64,000 bases of DNA, from the NCBI RefSeq assembly GCF_025144465.1, contig NZ_CP083553.1, positions 702,501 to 766,500 of the forward strand, given 5' to 3'. Within the stretch, counting starts at the first letter, position 1; each line of letters opens with the position of its first letter. Shown piece by piece: positions 35,182-44,814 of the stretch. The translations under genes were made by a program, and so were the position numbers. The stretch is from Leisingera sp. S132. Lineage in GTDB: Bacteria; Pseudomonadota; Alphaproteobacteria; Rhodobacterales; Rhodobacteraceae. Below the pieces are notes generated by a model. That model saw only the letters and a program-made list of their open reading frames with translations. It was not told the DNA's origin and did no database searches.

Positions 35182-36404
35182 TCGGCGGCCTCTTTGCGGG
35201 TTTCCTGAAGCAGCGCTGTAACGCGCTGGGTCACATAATCGAGACCGTCCAGCAGACCTTCGGAACCAGCGGCAGAGGGTGGCGGCTGGGTAGCCAGTGC
35301 TCGGATTGCCTTGGCCAGTGCTGGCGCGGTCCAGCCATCCCGAAACTCATCCAGCATGGTTGTCAGGCCGATCTCTTCTGCCCGGCTGGCGCGTATCCAT
35401 TGCTCCAGCCTAGGGGTGGTGCGAGGCACGATAACTGCAGGCTTGTCAAAAGACAGAACCTCGCAAAACGTGTTGTACCCCCCCATGCAGACCACGCCCT
35501 GAGCGCCGGCAAACAAAGTCTCAATTTGAGATTCAAAGCCAACGGCGGTGACGCGGCCATTCAGCCGGGCGACGCGCTCCTCAAAATCCTGCCGGGTTTC
35601 GCCGGACAGAAAGGGGCCATAGACCAGAACCGCACGCGGCGAGAGGCACGGGTCGGCTTCATATGCCGACAACACCAGATCCACCATCATCTCGCCGTCG
35701 CCACCACCGCCTGGCGTTACCAGCAGGTAAGGCTGCTCGGGCGGTTCTCCGACCTGACCAAGATCGCGGCGCAGGTAGCCAGTCCAGTGCATACGGGCTT
35801 GCATCTCTGCAGTGAATGGCAGTCCGGCGGTTGGATCATACACAGATTGAGGGCCGTAAACCCAGATTTCATCGTAGAAATCACGGGTTGCTTCGACCGC
35901 GTGCTTGCGTTCCCATTCTGCGGCCAGCACTTCCGGCTCATCCAGCACATCCCGCAAGCCGAGCACCATCTTGCAGTTCCCCTGCGATTTCAGAAGGTCC
36001 AGGGCTGGCATCAGCTCGCCGCGAAAACCGGTAGGCTCCTTGTCGGCGACCAGCACGTCAGGATCGTATTGCTCAACGGTTGAGCGGATCAAAGCTGCCC
36101 GCAGCTCGGCTGTTTCCTCGATACTCATACCCATGGTACGCGAAGCGTAGGACCCATCTGAGCGCTTGATCACACCAGGCAGGCGCACATGATCGACCCG
36201 GGAAGGGAAGGAGAACCGGCCTGCAACCGGAGAGCCGGTAAGGATCAGCGCCGAAGCGTTGGAGTTGGCCGCCGTAATCGCCCCGGCAAGCGCGCGCGAC
36301 CGGCGCAGATGACCTAGCCCGAACGTATCGTGGCTATAGAACATGATCCTGGGACCACGTTTGCAGGTTTCTGCCTGAGAGCGGGGGATGGCTGTGTCCG
36401 TCAT
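35178..36404 (-). CDS. Glycosyltransferase, GT-B fold (GT28-like); first gene of the seven-gene glyco-operon
   Basis: A 408-residue GT-B enzyme. The N-terminal domain has YSHDTFGLGHLRRSRALAGA and the donor domain has TPGGGGDGEMMVDL and CMGGYNTFCEVLSFDKPAVIVPR, like MurG-type transferases. No signal or membrane helix. It heads the operon and probably performs an early sugar transfer. The acidic, sugar-nucleotide-binding features do not identify a donor. Confidence 0.78.
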   Translation of the reverse strand: MTDTAIPRSQAETCKRGPRIMFYSHDTFGLGHLRRSRALAGAITAANSNASALILTGSPVAGRFSFPSRVDHVRLPGVIKRSDGSYASRTMGMSIEETAELRAALIRSTVEQYDPDVLVADKEPTGFRGELMPALDLLKSQGNCKMVLGLRDVLDEPEVLAAEWERKHAVEATRDFYDEIWVYGPQSVYDPTAGLPFTAEMQARMHWTGYLRRDLGQVGEPPEQPYLLVTPGGGGDGEMMVDLVLSAYEADPCLSPRAVLVYGPFLSGETRQDFEERVARLNGRVTAVGFESQIETLFAGAQGVVCMGGYNTFCEVLSFDKPAVIVPRTTPRLEQWIRASRAEEIGLTTMLDEFRDGWTAPALAKAIRALATQPPPSAAGSEGLLDGLDYVTQRVTALLQETRKEAAE

Positions 36405-36798
36405 TCAACTACCTGGGAGGATTTTCGGACCAAGGCTGGCAGCGGGATGGCCGTGGCGGCAGAGTGAGCGCGCCAGCCCATGCGGCCGCTTGTGTCAGGG
36501 CGCGTGCTCTTGTGCTCGGCCATCTTCCGCCTCAGTTTGCGCCTTCGGTGCCCATTTGCGGCAAGAGCGCGGTCAGTATTTGCTTTAGCCGCGTCGAGTC
36601 CCGGAAAGGCTTATCTGGGGCCGCGGCGTTGCGGCTTTCTGCCCATGGGCAGATATCTGAATTTGTATAGCCCGGAGCTGCGGAGCATGCAATCGTGCGG
36701 CATTGTTGCAAAGCGCACGGTGATTTGCGCGCGCGCCATTTGCGCAACGCTTCGGGAGATGGTTAATTTGGCTTAAGTTTCCAGAAGGATAGCGGGTC
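36405..36798. other. Divergent intergenic region between the glyco-operon and MscS
   Basis: This 394-bp spacer holds the promoters of the leftward glyco-operon and the rightward channel gene. It includes a perfect 16-bp palindrome, TCTGCCCATGGGCAGA (36638-36653), and an inverted repeat TTGCGC/GCGCAA (36725-36745). Short open frames here have no ribosome site or protein-like features and are not called. Confidence 0.4.
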
Positions 36799-39174
36799 AT
36801 GCAGCAATATATCTTTCGGGCCCTGCTCTGTCTGTTGCTGGGGATCGGGCTGACAGCTCACGCCAGCGCGCAGGAAAGTGACGCTGGAAGTGCAGAGGCA
36901 CTGTCCCGGGCGATTGAGCAAGCGGCCGAAAGCGGCGTCAATGTTCTGGTCGTTGACAGCAGCGGACGGTTGCTGAATGTGCCGCCGGAGGACGGGCCGC
37001 CAGCGGATCATTCTGCGCCGGGAGCGATGGAACAGCCGTCGGCTTTGATGAAGGCGCAGTCCAGAGTTGCAGCGTTTCGGGCAGAATTGAACAGCAGGCT
37101 GGAAGCACTGCCGTATTCAGTCTTCGAAATGCAGTACATCTTGCGCCAAACCAGCCCGGACGGGCGCATCATGACCTATGTAGAGGTGCTGGGCTGGAGT
37201 GTGCTGTTCCTTCTGATCGGACGCTGGCTATCAGTGGAGATCTACGGCAAGCGGTTTGCAAAGAGGTTTGTGGTCTCGCGGATCCGAAAGACCCCGGAAG
37301 GGTATCAGGAGAAAATGCCGTTTCTGGTGTTCCGTTTTCTCACAGGAATTGGGGCCACAGTTTTTGCGATGATTTTTGCTGCGCTGACCTCGTATCTGAT
37401 TTTTGGCTCATCCGGTGATCCGTCCATCGAGTTTACCGTTACTGCAATCTACACAGCTTATTTCCTGGCTCGCACCGTGTCGGATCTGTGGCGGATGGTT
37501 TTGTCGCCATTTCTGGCGCAATACCGTATCCCGGTGTTTTCCGACCGGGATGCCAAGCGGCTTTATATTTGGGCCTCTTTGCTGGCAACCTACGATGTTT
37601 CTTCAACACTGTTTGCAACCTGGGTTGGAGACTTCGGTCTCAACTATAACGTTTATGCGCTGGTCTACGGCGTCCTGGCATTGGTGGCGACGCTGGGCAA
37701 TCTTCTGATGGTGCTGGTAAACGGCCGGGCCATTTCCAATGCTATCCGCGCTGGCCGCCTGCCGGAGGAGTGCTCATGGCTGGTGCGGGTTCTGGCATTT
37801 GCCTGGGCTCCTGTACTGATGATCTACATGGTCTTTGGCTGGCTAAAACTGGCGTTTGACCTCGTTCTTGAGCATGAAGTCTCAATACCGCTGATGGCTG
37901 GAAGTTATTTCGTTCTGACGACGATCCTAGTGGTCTACGGGGCAATCAACTATGTCATTGAAAGGTATTTCCGCCGGAGAGTTGTTTCTGCGCCCGCAGC
38001 TGAGGAAAGTGCCGCGCAGGACGCAAGGGGAGTTCCTTCTGAGAGCGAAAATGCGCAGGCGGACGGTACGGCGGCGGAATGGGACGATGAAGCAGAAGTT
38101 CCGCTGAAGCCAAGACATCCGATCGCCACTTACGAGGACCTCGCTCGCAGAGTGGCAGGCATCCTCGCCTTTGTCGTCGGGGCTTATTCGCTGGTAATTG
38201 TCTGGAACCCGGACGCCAGCTGGCTCAGGACCACTGCTGCCGAACGTGTGGTGGATGTGACTGTCATCCTGTTTATCGGTTACATCGTCTACCACCTTTT
38301 CCGGATTTGGATCGACAGCAAGATTGATGAGGAAGTGGGTGACGTTTCAGAGTCGGAGCTGGGCGATGAAGGTGGAGCTGGCGGCGCCAGCCGCCTGGCG
38401 ACTCTGCTGCCCCTGTTCCGCGGCGCAATTTTGGCAGTGGTTTTGGTGTCAATTGTCCTGATCTTGCTGCTGGAGCTTGGAATCAATGTCAGCCCGCTGT
38501 TCGCCGGAGCTGGCGTCGTAGGTTTGGCAGTGGGTTTTGGCTCGCAGACGCTTGTGCGGGACATTTTCTCCGGGGCGTTCTTCCTGATTGATGATGCTTT
38601 CCGCAAAGGCGAATACATCGACATCGGAGATGTGAAGGGCACTGTCGAAAAGATCTCTGTCCGTTCTTTCCAATTGCGCCATCATCTGGGAGCACTGCAC
38701 ACCATTCCTTTTGGGGAGATCAAGGTTCTGACCAACTACTCCCGGGATTGGGTGATGATGAAGCTGCCCCTGCGGGTAACCTATGACACTGATGTGGAAA
38801 AAGTCAGGAAGCTCATCAAGAAGCTGGGACAAAGACTGATGGATGATCCTGTTGTTGGTCATACGTTTATCCAGCCGTTGAAGTCGCAAGGGGTGATCGA
38901 AATGCAGGACTCCGCAATGATCATCCGGGTAAAGTTCATGACCAAGCCGGGTGACCAGTGGATCGTGCGCAAGCGGGTATACCAAGAGATCCGTGAGCTG
39001 TTTGCAATCGAAGGCGTCAAGTTTGCGCATCGCGAAGTGACGGTACGCCTTGCCCCGGATCAGGCGGATGAGGTGACACCAAAACAGAAGGAGGCCGCTC
39101 TGGGGGCGGTTCAGGCTGCGATTGATGAAGACCTGCTTGAGGATATGGGCGGCCCTGGTGGGGATGACCGTTGA
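36799..39174 (+). CDS. Large MscS-family mechanosensitive channel
   Basis: A 791-residue membrane protein. It has a signal peptide (about 1-25), a periplasmic N-terminal region with coiled-coil tendency (about 30-125), roughly eight to ten membrane helices, a charged cytoplasmic linker (about 400-435), then the MscS pore and beta domain. The pore helix region GAGVVGLAVGFGSQTLVRDIFSGAFFLIDDAF is standard. It likely relieves osmotic stress or moves small solutes. AAGGA lies 9 nt before the ATG. The extra N-terminal portion places it among the large MscK/YbiO-like members. Confidence 0.88.
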   Translation: MQQYIFRALLCLLLGIGLTAHASAQESDAGSAEALSRAIEQAAESGVNVLVVDSSGRLLNVPPEDGPPADHSAPGAMEQPSALMKAQSRVAAFRAELNSRLEALPYSVFEMQYILRQTSPDGRIMTYVEVLGWSVLFLLIGRWLSVEIYGKRFAKRFVVSRIRKTPEGYQEKMPFLVFRFLTGIGATVFAMIFAALTSYLIFGSSGDPSIEFTVTAIYTAYFLARTVSDLWRMVLSPFLAQYRIPVFSDRDAKRLYIWASLLATYDVSSTLFATWVGDFGLNYNVYALVYGVLALVATLGNLLMVLVNGRAISNAIRAGRLPEECSWLVRVLAFAWAPVLMIYMVFGWLKLAFDLVLEHEVSIPLMAGSYFVLTTILVVYGAINYVIERYFRRRVVSAPAAEESAAQDARGVPSESENAQADGTAAEWDDEAEVPLKPRHPIATYEDLARRVAGILAFVVGAYSLVIVWNPDASWLRTTAAERVVDVTVILFIGYIVYHLFRIWIDSKIDEEVGDVSESELGDEGGAGGASRLATLLPLFRGAILAVVLVSIVLILLLELGINVSPLFAGAGVVGLAVGFGSQTLVRDIFSGAFFLIDDAFRKGEYIDIGDVKGTVEKISVRSFQLRHHLGALHTIPFGEIKVLTNYSRDWVMMKLPLRVTYDTDVEKVRKLIKKLGQRLMDDPVVGHTFIQPLKSQGVIEMQDSAMIIRVKFMTKPGDQWIVRKRVYQEIRELFAIEGVKFAHREVTVRLAPDQADEVTPKQKEAALGAVQAAIDEDLLEDMGGPGGDDR

Positions 39175-39360
39175 CTATCTCCCAACTGGCAGCTGCATGG
39201 TCACCTGCTGTACAGATGGCACGTTCGGCTTGCGAGCGGGTGCAAGGTTGCGCTTTCGTGTGTGAAAAGCGTGGAAAAGGATTGGGTGGACGAACCTGTG
39301 AAGCCTGTGTGCGCCTTCTATTTCGGGAACCCCTCTGCATCGTGCGCCTCATAGCCAAGT

Positions 39361-40725
39361 TCAGCTTCTTTTGCGCGGTTTTTCAGCCCAGGCAGGGGGA
39401 GCACTGCCGCAGCGGGTTGCTGCCATTTCCCAGCGCATAGCAGTGCCGCTCATGTTGAGCGGTGCGGCAAGCCGGCGGCCAGGCCCCCAGCTGCTTGCTT
39501 CAACATCCGGTGCGTAGTCGCAATCAATTGGTCCGATGATTTCCGGACCTTCGGCAGATTTTTCCATCCCGGCCAGCAACTCCGCCGTGCGCGCCAGCGA
39601 TAGGCGGGCCTGTGGAACTGCCTCACCTTGTGCTGCTGTGGTGAGTGCCGAAAGGACTGCGGCGGCCATCAGGTATCCAGTTGCATGATCGAGCGCTTGC
39701 ACAGGGAGAGGGTGCGGGTTCTCCGTTCCAGCCCAGTTCCGGCCCGCATCAGCAATTCCCGCGCTCATTTGAACCAAGCTGTCGAAGCCGCGCCGTGTCG
39801 CCCAGGGGCCAGTCCAGCCATAAGCGTCCAATTGCACCTCGACGGTGTTTGGCGCAAGCTGCCGACGGGTCTGTGCGCCATACCCCAGCCCATCCAAGGC
39901 GCCTGGCCGGTAGCCGTGCACCAGTACATCGGCCTCGCTTAGCAAGGTTTCAAAAACCTGCCTGTCGCTATCTTCAGTCAGGTCGAGCGCAGCCATGCGC
40001 TTGCCCAGTGAGATGTCTGTGATTACTCCCGGCTCATCCCATCCAGGCGGGTCGATGCGCAGTACATCAGCCCCGAACCCCGCAAGGGTGCGGGTCGAGA
40101 CCGGGCCTGCAAGAACACGAGTCAAGTCCAGCACCCGTAATCCAGCGAGAGGGCGTGCTGCCGTTGCTTCCGGCCGGTCCCGCAACTCGACCGGTTCCCG
40201 AGCTGACCAGAAGATCAGCGGTTCCGAGGCCACTGCACGGCCTTGAGGGTGCGCCAGCCAGTCGGCACGGCAGCGCATGGCGGCAGCTACGCCGCCGGCC
40301 GCCACGGTTTCGCTTTCAAGCGCGTCGGCCTGCCAGTGTTTTACCGCATCAGCTACAGCTTCCCCTGTTCCGGAGCAATCGAGCACTTGCAGCGCAGCCT
40401 TGCGGTGATGCGGCAGGTTGGTGTGCAGGCGAATCCAGCCGTCCTTGGCTTTGTAAACGCCTGCTATGTCATCCCAAAGGTTCGGGAGCTCCCAGCCCTT
40501 AGGCCGGAAGCTGTAACCGAACCAGAGTGAAGCAAGCCGCTGATCCACAGTAACTTCTGGCGCAGAAGCGGTCAGGTTCATCACGTCTATCAGCCTTGCC
40601 AGTTCGAGACCCACTGTGCCGATCGAAGCGACAGCCAATTCGGTGACCGCGAAAGCGCTGAGCAAATGGCCGTTTCCGGTCACCTGATATTGGCCTGCGG
40701 CGGGCAGGCTGCTGAGGAGGGTCAT
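39361..40725 (-). CDS. Family III CoA transferase with permuted domain order
   Basis: A 454-residue CaiB-type protein. Unusually, the order is reversed. Residues 1-180 carry the segment normally in the middle of such enzymes (KDGWIRLHTNLPHHRKAAL and RADWLAHPQGRAV). The usual N-terminal motif, LAGLRVLDLTRVLAGP, only appears near residue 193, with the catalytic-type Asp in RRGFDSLVQMSAG later. It overlaps the oppC-like gene by 4 bp and ends the ABC-importer operon, so its substrate is probably something that importer brings in. The 186-bp gap beyond it (39175-39360) shows nothing. Confidence 0.82.
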   Translation of the reverse strand: MTLLSSLPAAGQYQVTGNGHLLSAFAVTELAVASIGTVGLELARLIDVMNLTASAPEVTVDQRLASLWFGYSFRPKGWELPNLWDDIAGVYKAKDGWIRLHTNLPHHRKAALQVLDCSGTGEAVADAVKHWQADALESETVAAGGVAAAMRCRADWLAHPQGRAVASEPLIFWSAREPVELRDRPEATAARPLAGLRVLDLTRVLAGPVSTRTLAGFGADVLRIDPPGWDEPGVITDISLGKRMAALDLTEDSDRQVFETLLSEADVLVHGYRPGALDGLGYGAQTRRQLAPNTVEVQLDAYGWTGPWATRRGFDSLVQMSAGIADAGRNWAGTENPHPLPVQALDHATGYLMAAAVLSALTTAAQGEAVPQARLSLARTAELLAGMEKSAEGPEIIGPIDCDYAPDVEASSWGPGRRLAAPLNMSGTAMRWEMAATRCGSAPPAWAEKPRKRS

Positions 40726-41876
40726 TGCTGATACGGGTCCAGGCTGTCCCGCAATCCGTCACCAAGGAAGTTAAATGCAAGCACGACGATGACAATCGGC
40801 AGCATAGGTATTGCGAGCCAAGGATAGATTTCAACAGACGTGAGGTTCTGCGCATCATTCAACATCACTCCCCAACTGACCGCCGGAGCGCGCAGACCAA
40901 GGCCGAGAAATGACAACGCAGTTTCACCAAGGATCATCGCAGGGATCGACAGGGTGGCTGATGCGATCAGGTGCGACATGAAATTCGGTAGAAGGTGCTT
41001 GCGGATCACCCGCCCGGAGGAGGCCCCCATCATTTCTGCAGCACGAACATATTCCTCCTCCCGCAGGGACAGGAACTTGGCGCGCACGGAGCGGGCTAGT
41101 CCGGGCCAGTCAAGAATGCCAAGAATGATTGAGATAATGAAGAACACAGCAACAGGCGACCAGTTTGAAGGCACCGCGGCAGACAGGGCGAGCCACAAAG
41201 GCAGTTCCGGTAGTGATCTCAAGATCTCGATCACCCGGTTTATTGTCCAGTCCACGCGGCCGCCGAAATAACCAGCGACACTGCCGAAGAAAATGCCAAG
41301 TACAAAGGAGACCGTGATTCCGATCAGGCCAACCGTCAGTGATAGCTGTGCGCCATAGGACACGCGGCTGAATATGTCGCGGCCCAGACGGTCGGAGCCC
41401 ATAATGAAGATCGTGGCCTCTTCGCTGGCGCAAAACAGATGCCTGTTGCTCTCTATGAAACCCGCGAGGTTGTAGGTGCTGCCTTCGCAGAAAAACTTGA
41501 GCTTTAACGGCCGCGAGGTGTCCGGTTTGAACTCCCACTGGAAGGTCTCCAGGTTGGCTTCGGAGGTCATCGGGTAGACGAAGGGGCCGACAAACTCGCC
41601 TTCGTGAAACAGCTTGATTGACTGCGGGGGCGAGTAGAGGTGCTCGGAAAACCGCTGGTTCGGGCCGTAAGGGGCAATAAAACCGGCAAACGGGATCAGC
41701 CCGTAGGCAATCAGCAGAAAAATACCCGAGATGAGGCCCAGCCTGTGCGTCTTGAACTTACGCCAGACCAGTAGCCAGTTTGGGGCATCCAGATCCTTCC
41801 GCTCCAGTTCCAGCAGCGAGGCCTGCGGATCAAATGGTTCATCGTCGACATAGCGTCCGTCGGGCAGATGGGTCAT
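40722..41876 (-). CDS. Peptide/opine-type ABC transporter permease (OppC/YejE-like)
   Basis: A 384-residue inner-membrane permease with an N-terminal helix, a periplasmic insertion (about 60-140) and five further helices. The ATPase-contact loop EEYVRAAEMMGASSGRVIRKHLLPN is typical. The large extra periplasmic segment resembles YejE. Its start overlaps the oppB-like gene (ATGA). Confidence 0.88.
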   Translation of the reverse strand: MTHLPDGRYVDDEPFDPQASLLELERKDLDAPNWLLVWRKFKTHRLGLISGIFLLIAYGLIPFAGFIAPYGPNQRFSEHLYSPPQSIKLFHEGEFVGPFVYPMTSEANLETFQWEFKPDTSRPLKLKFFCEGSTYNLAGFIESNRHLFCASEEATIFIMGSDRLGRDIFSRVSYGAQLSLTVGLIGITVSFVLGIFFGSVAGYFGGRVDWTINRVIEILRSLPELPLWLALSAAVPSNWSPVAVFFIISIILGILDWPGLARSVRAKFLSLREEEYVRAAEMMGASSGRVIRKHLLPNFMSHLIASATLSIPAMILGETALSFLGLGLRAPAVSWGVMLNDAQNLTSVEIYPWLAIPMLPIVIVVLAFNFLGDGLRDSLDPYQQ

Positions 41877-42901
41877 GCGTCACGCCCCTCGTAGCGGATT
41901 CTGGGGTCAAGCAGCACCAGCAGCACATCCGAAATCATGGTACCGATCAGGGTGAGAAGGGCAACGAACATGAGTACGAACCCCGAGAGGAACATGTCTT
42001 GTGTCTTGAGCGCTGTCAGCAGGGTCGGGCCGATGGTTTGCAGGCCCAGCACCACCGACACAAGGACAGAGCCGGAAATCATCGAGGGCAGCAGGTTGCC
42101 GATATCTGCAACAAAGGGGTTGAAGGCCACCCGCAGCGGGTATTTTGTCAGCATGCGGGACGGCGCCATGCCCTTGGCGATGGCGGTTTCCACATAGGGT
42201 TTGCCCAGTTCATCCAGCATGTTGGCCCGCAGCCGCTGCATCATCGCCGAGGCGCCGGCTGTACCGATCACAAAGGTTGGAACAATGAGGTGCACCAGGA
42301 TGGATTTTACCTTGTCCCAATTCATCGGCATACCTTCGAATTCAGGCGCCATAAGCCCCCCGATCGGCAGGTCAAACCACCGGTGGCCGTAGTAGAACAG
42401 GATCAGCGCCAGCAGGAAGTTCGGTGTGGCAAGCCCCAGATAGCCTACAAAAGCGGTGGTGTAGTCGACCCAGGTGCGCGCGCGGGCCGCCGCCAGAACG
42501 CCCAAGGGCAGGGCGACGGCATAGACAAAAATCACGGCGGCCAAGTTCACGAGCACCGTCAGCCACAGGCTGTCGCCGACAATATCGGCCACCGGGCTGT
42601 CAAACTCAAACGACCAGCCGAAATTGCCTTGGACCATGCCGGAAAACCCGTGCGGCCCCGGCATGAAACCCATCCAGATCATGTATTGCTGCCAAAGCGG
42701 CTTATCGAGTGCGTATTCCTTGCGCAGAAATTCTGCCTTGGCCACCCCCGCGGACTGTCCGGTTGCCTGCAGTTCGGCAATTTGGTTCGACAGGTAGTCG
42801 CCGGGTGGCAAGTTGATGATGACGAAGATCAGCACCGACACCACCAGCAGGGTCATCAGCATGGTGCCAAAACGGTAGATGGCGTATCGCAGTATTTCCA
42901 T
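41873..42901 (-). CDS. Peptide/opine-type ABC transporter permease (OppB/YejB-like)
   Basis: A 342-residue permease with six helices. It opens YAIYRFGTMLMTLLVVSVLIF and has the coupling loop LRANMLDELGKPYVETAIAKGM. It pairs with the OppC-like subunit. Start and stop overlap the neighbouring genes, so the importer parts are made together. Confidence 0.88.
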   Translation of the reverse strand: MEILRYAIYRFGTMLMTLLVVSVLIFVIINLPPGDYLSNQIAELQATGQSAGVAKAEFLRKEYALDKPLWQQYMIWMGFMPGPHGFSGMVQGNFGWSFEFDSPVADIVGDSLWLTVLVNLAAVIFVYAVALPLGVLAAARARTWVDYTTAFVGYLGLATPNFLLALILFYYGHRWFDLPIGGLMAPEFEGMPMNWDKVKSILVHLIVPTFVIGTAGASAMMQRLRANMLDELGKPYVETAIAKGMAPSRMLTKYPLRVAFNPFVADIGNLLPSMISGSVLVSVVLGLQTIGPTLLTALKTQDMFLSGFVLMFVALLTLIGTMISDVLLVLLDPRIRYEGRDA

Positions 42902-44814
42902 CAGTCAAGGCCACCCTGGAAGAAGAACTCATCCGGCCGGTAGACGCCGAAATGTGCTCCGGGATCCCAAGCCCAGATTGCTTTTTCTGGCACATTGCGC
43001 AGCCGGTTGCTGACGACGACGGGTTGCGGAGCAGCGGCAACCACGCCGATGGCATATACTTGTTCTGCGTGGATTTTTAGCATGGCGTGCCATGCAGCCA
43101 TGCGTTCGGCCTTGGTCGTGGCCATGTCCCAGTCCTGCAAGAGGGAGAGAAGCTGCCGGGCTGGCGCCATGTCAGGCGGTTCGCCTGAATTGCCGCCTGT
43201 CTGGTAGTACTGACCCCACTTAGGCCAGGACAGAAAGACCTGATCAGTCGGTGCCAAGTAAACGGGGGATGTATAGGACTGAGGCAGACCGTTGTCCCAG
43301 CCGAACCAGGCGGAGGCCATCGACCTTCCTGAGAACACGCGGTTCCTGAGTATATCGCGGTCCAGAGGCCGCATAATTAGTTTGACGCCGACATCACGCC
43401 AGTCATCTGCGATGATCTGCAGGGCGTTTTCCACTTCCTGCCGTTCGCCGGCGGTTTCCACGATCAGTTCCATTAGGCGCCCGTCAGGCAAATAGCGGAT
43501 GCCATAGCCGTCTTTTTCAGTTAGCCCGGCTTCGTCCAGCAAGTTGCTGGCGTGTTCCGGATCAAACTGTGCCCATGCATTTCTGAACGCGGGATCAAAA
43601 AGCTCGCTTTGCTCCAAAACGGTCATCGCGCCGGGTTTGGCAAGGTTGAAATAAAGTGCCCGGTTGATAGCGCGCCGATTGATTGCCAGCGATAGAGCGC
43701 GCCGCACCCGCACATCACGCAGTACTGTCCGCCACACCGGGTCCTGAGTGTTCAAGTTCGGGTAAATGGCAATTTGCGAGGCCGCACCGTTGCCCCAAAG
43801 ATAGGTTTTGTAGCCGGAGTTGTCCTTTTCCCCTTTGCGCAGGATAGGAATGTCGCGGAAATCCAGCCCGCGGGCCTGCAAATCGGCTTCCCCAGCATTT
43901 GATTTGGCAGCCACCAGCCCTGCGGTCACGATCTCCATCTCTACGGTATCAATATATGGTAGCTGGACACCCCGGCTGTCGATCCGGTGGTAGTAAGGGT
44001 TGCGTACAAACTGGTGGCGGATCTTCTTGCCGGGAGAAGCGTTGATCCACGGCTGCAGAGTTGGAAGCTCGTGGTTATCGAATTTGTACATATTGTCGTA
44101 CTTGTTGTGCAGGGCAGCCCAGCTTTTCACGCGGGCATAGTCGACTTCTTCTTCCAGAATTTCAGGGTCGGCGTAATTCGCGTGAAACTGTTTCAGGTAC
44201 TTGGCCGGGCGGTAGATAAAGGGCGGGCGCGCCTGCGCCAGCATGTGCAGAAAACTGGGATTGGGATCGTCCCACTCATAAATCACGGTGGTTTCGTCGG
44301 GGAAGCTGACCCGTGGCAGCTTACCCATCACCCGCAGAAAATCCGGCGGCCCGGCCGGGCTCAGCAGTTCGTTGTTGGCGACATCATCCCACCAATAACG
44401 GAAATCGTCCGATGTGAAGGAATCGCCGTTGGACCAGCGGTGCCCGGGCCGCAGTTTCAGCGTGTAGCGGCGGTTGCCATCGTTATCATAACCCAGAAGA
44501 ATGTCCGGCTTTAACTGATACTTCTCATCATAGCCTGCCAGCCGCGCGTATCCATAGACCACCATCTGCCGGATGTCCTTGGAGCGGGTGACCATCGTAT
44601 TGAGAGTGCCGCCCTGAATGCCAAAATCGCGGCCCTTGGCCGCCAGATCGACCACCAGCGGCACCTCGGGCAGACGTTTGGCAACGGGAGGGAGGTATCC
44701 CGCCTTAACTTCTGACTTCCAGAAGCCGCTTTCCTGCACCGTGATGTCTGCGTGAGCACTTAAAGGCGCAAGGCAGAAGGCAGCGGCTAGCAGAGCTTTC
44801 AAAGCATCAAGCAT
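42901..44814 (-). CDS. Periplasmic solute-binding protein, family 5 (YejA-like)
   Basis: A 637-residue SBP_bac_5 protein with a signal peptide (about 1-22, ending SAHA). Family features include LRPGHRWSNGDSFTSDDFRYWWDD and VRRALSLAINRRAINRAL. It is longer than DppA and like YejA in layout, starting with an extra 40 residues. Such proteins bind oligopeptides, opines or microcin C-like compounds; the ligand here is unknown. It overlaps the ATPase gene by 8 bp. Confidence 0.87.
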   Translation of the reverse strand: MLDALKALLAAAFCLAPLSAHADITVQESGFWKSEVKAGYLPPVAKRLPEVPLVVDLAAKGRDFGIQGGTLNTMVTRSKDIRQMVVYGYARLAGYDEKYQLKPDILLGYDNDGNRRYTLKLRPGHRWSNGDSFTSDDFRYWWDDVANNELLSPAGPPDFLRVMGKLPRVSFPDETTVIYEWDDPNPSFLHMLAQARPPFIYRPAKYLKQFHANYADPEILEEEVDYARVKSWAALHNKYDNMYKFDNHELPTLQPWINASPGKKIRHQFVRNPYYHRIDSRGVQLPYIDTVEMEIVTAGLVAAKSNAGEADLQARGLDFRDIPILRKGEKDNSGYKTYLWGNGAASQIAIYPNLNTQDPVWRTVLRDVRVRRALSLAINRRAINRALYFNLAKPGAMTVLEQSELFDPAFRNAWAQFDPEHASNLLDEAGLTEKDGYGIRYLPDGRLMELIVETAGERQEVENALQIIADDWRDVGVKLIMRPLDRDILRNRVFSGRSMASAWFGWDNGLPQSYTSPVYLAPTDQVFLSWPKWGQYYQTGGNSGEPPDMAPARQLLSLLQDWDMATTKAERMAAWHAMLKIHAEQVYAIGVVAAAPQPVVVSNRLRNVPEKAIWAWDPGAHFGVYRPDEFFFQGGLD

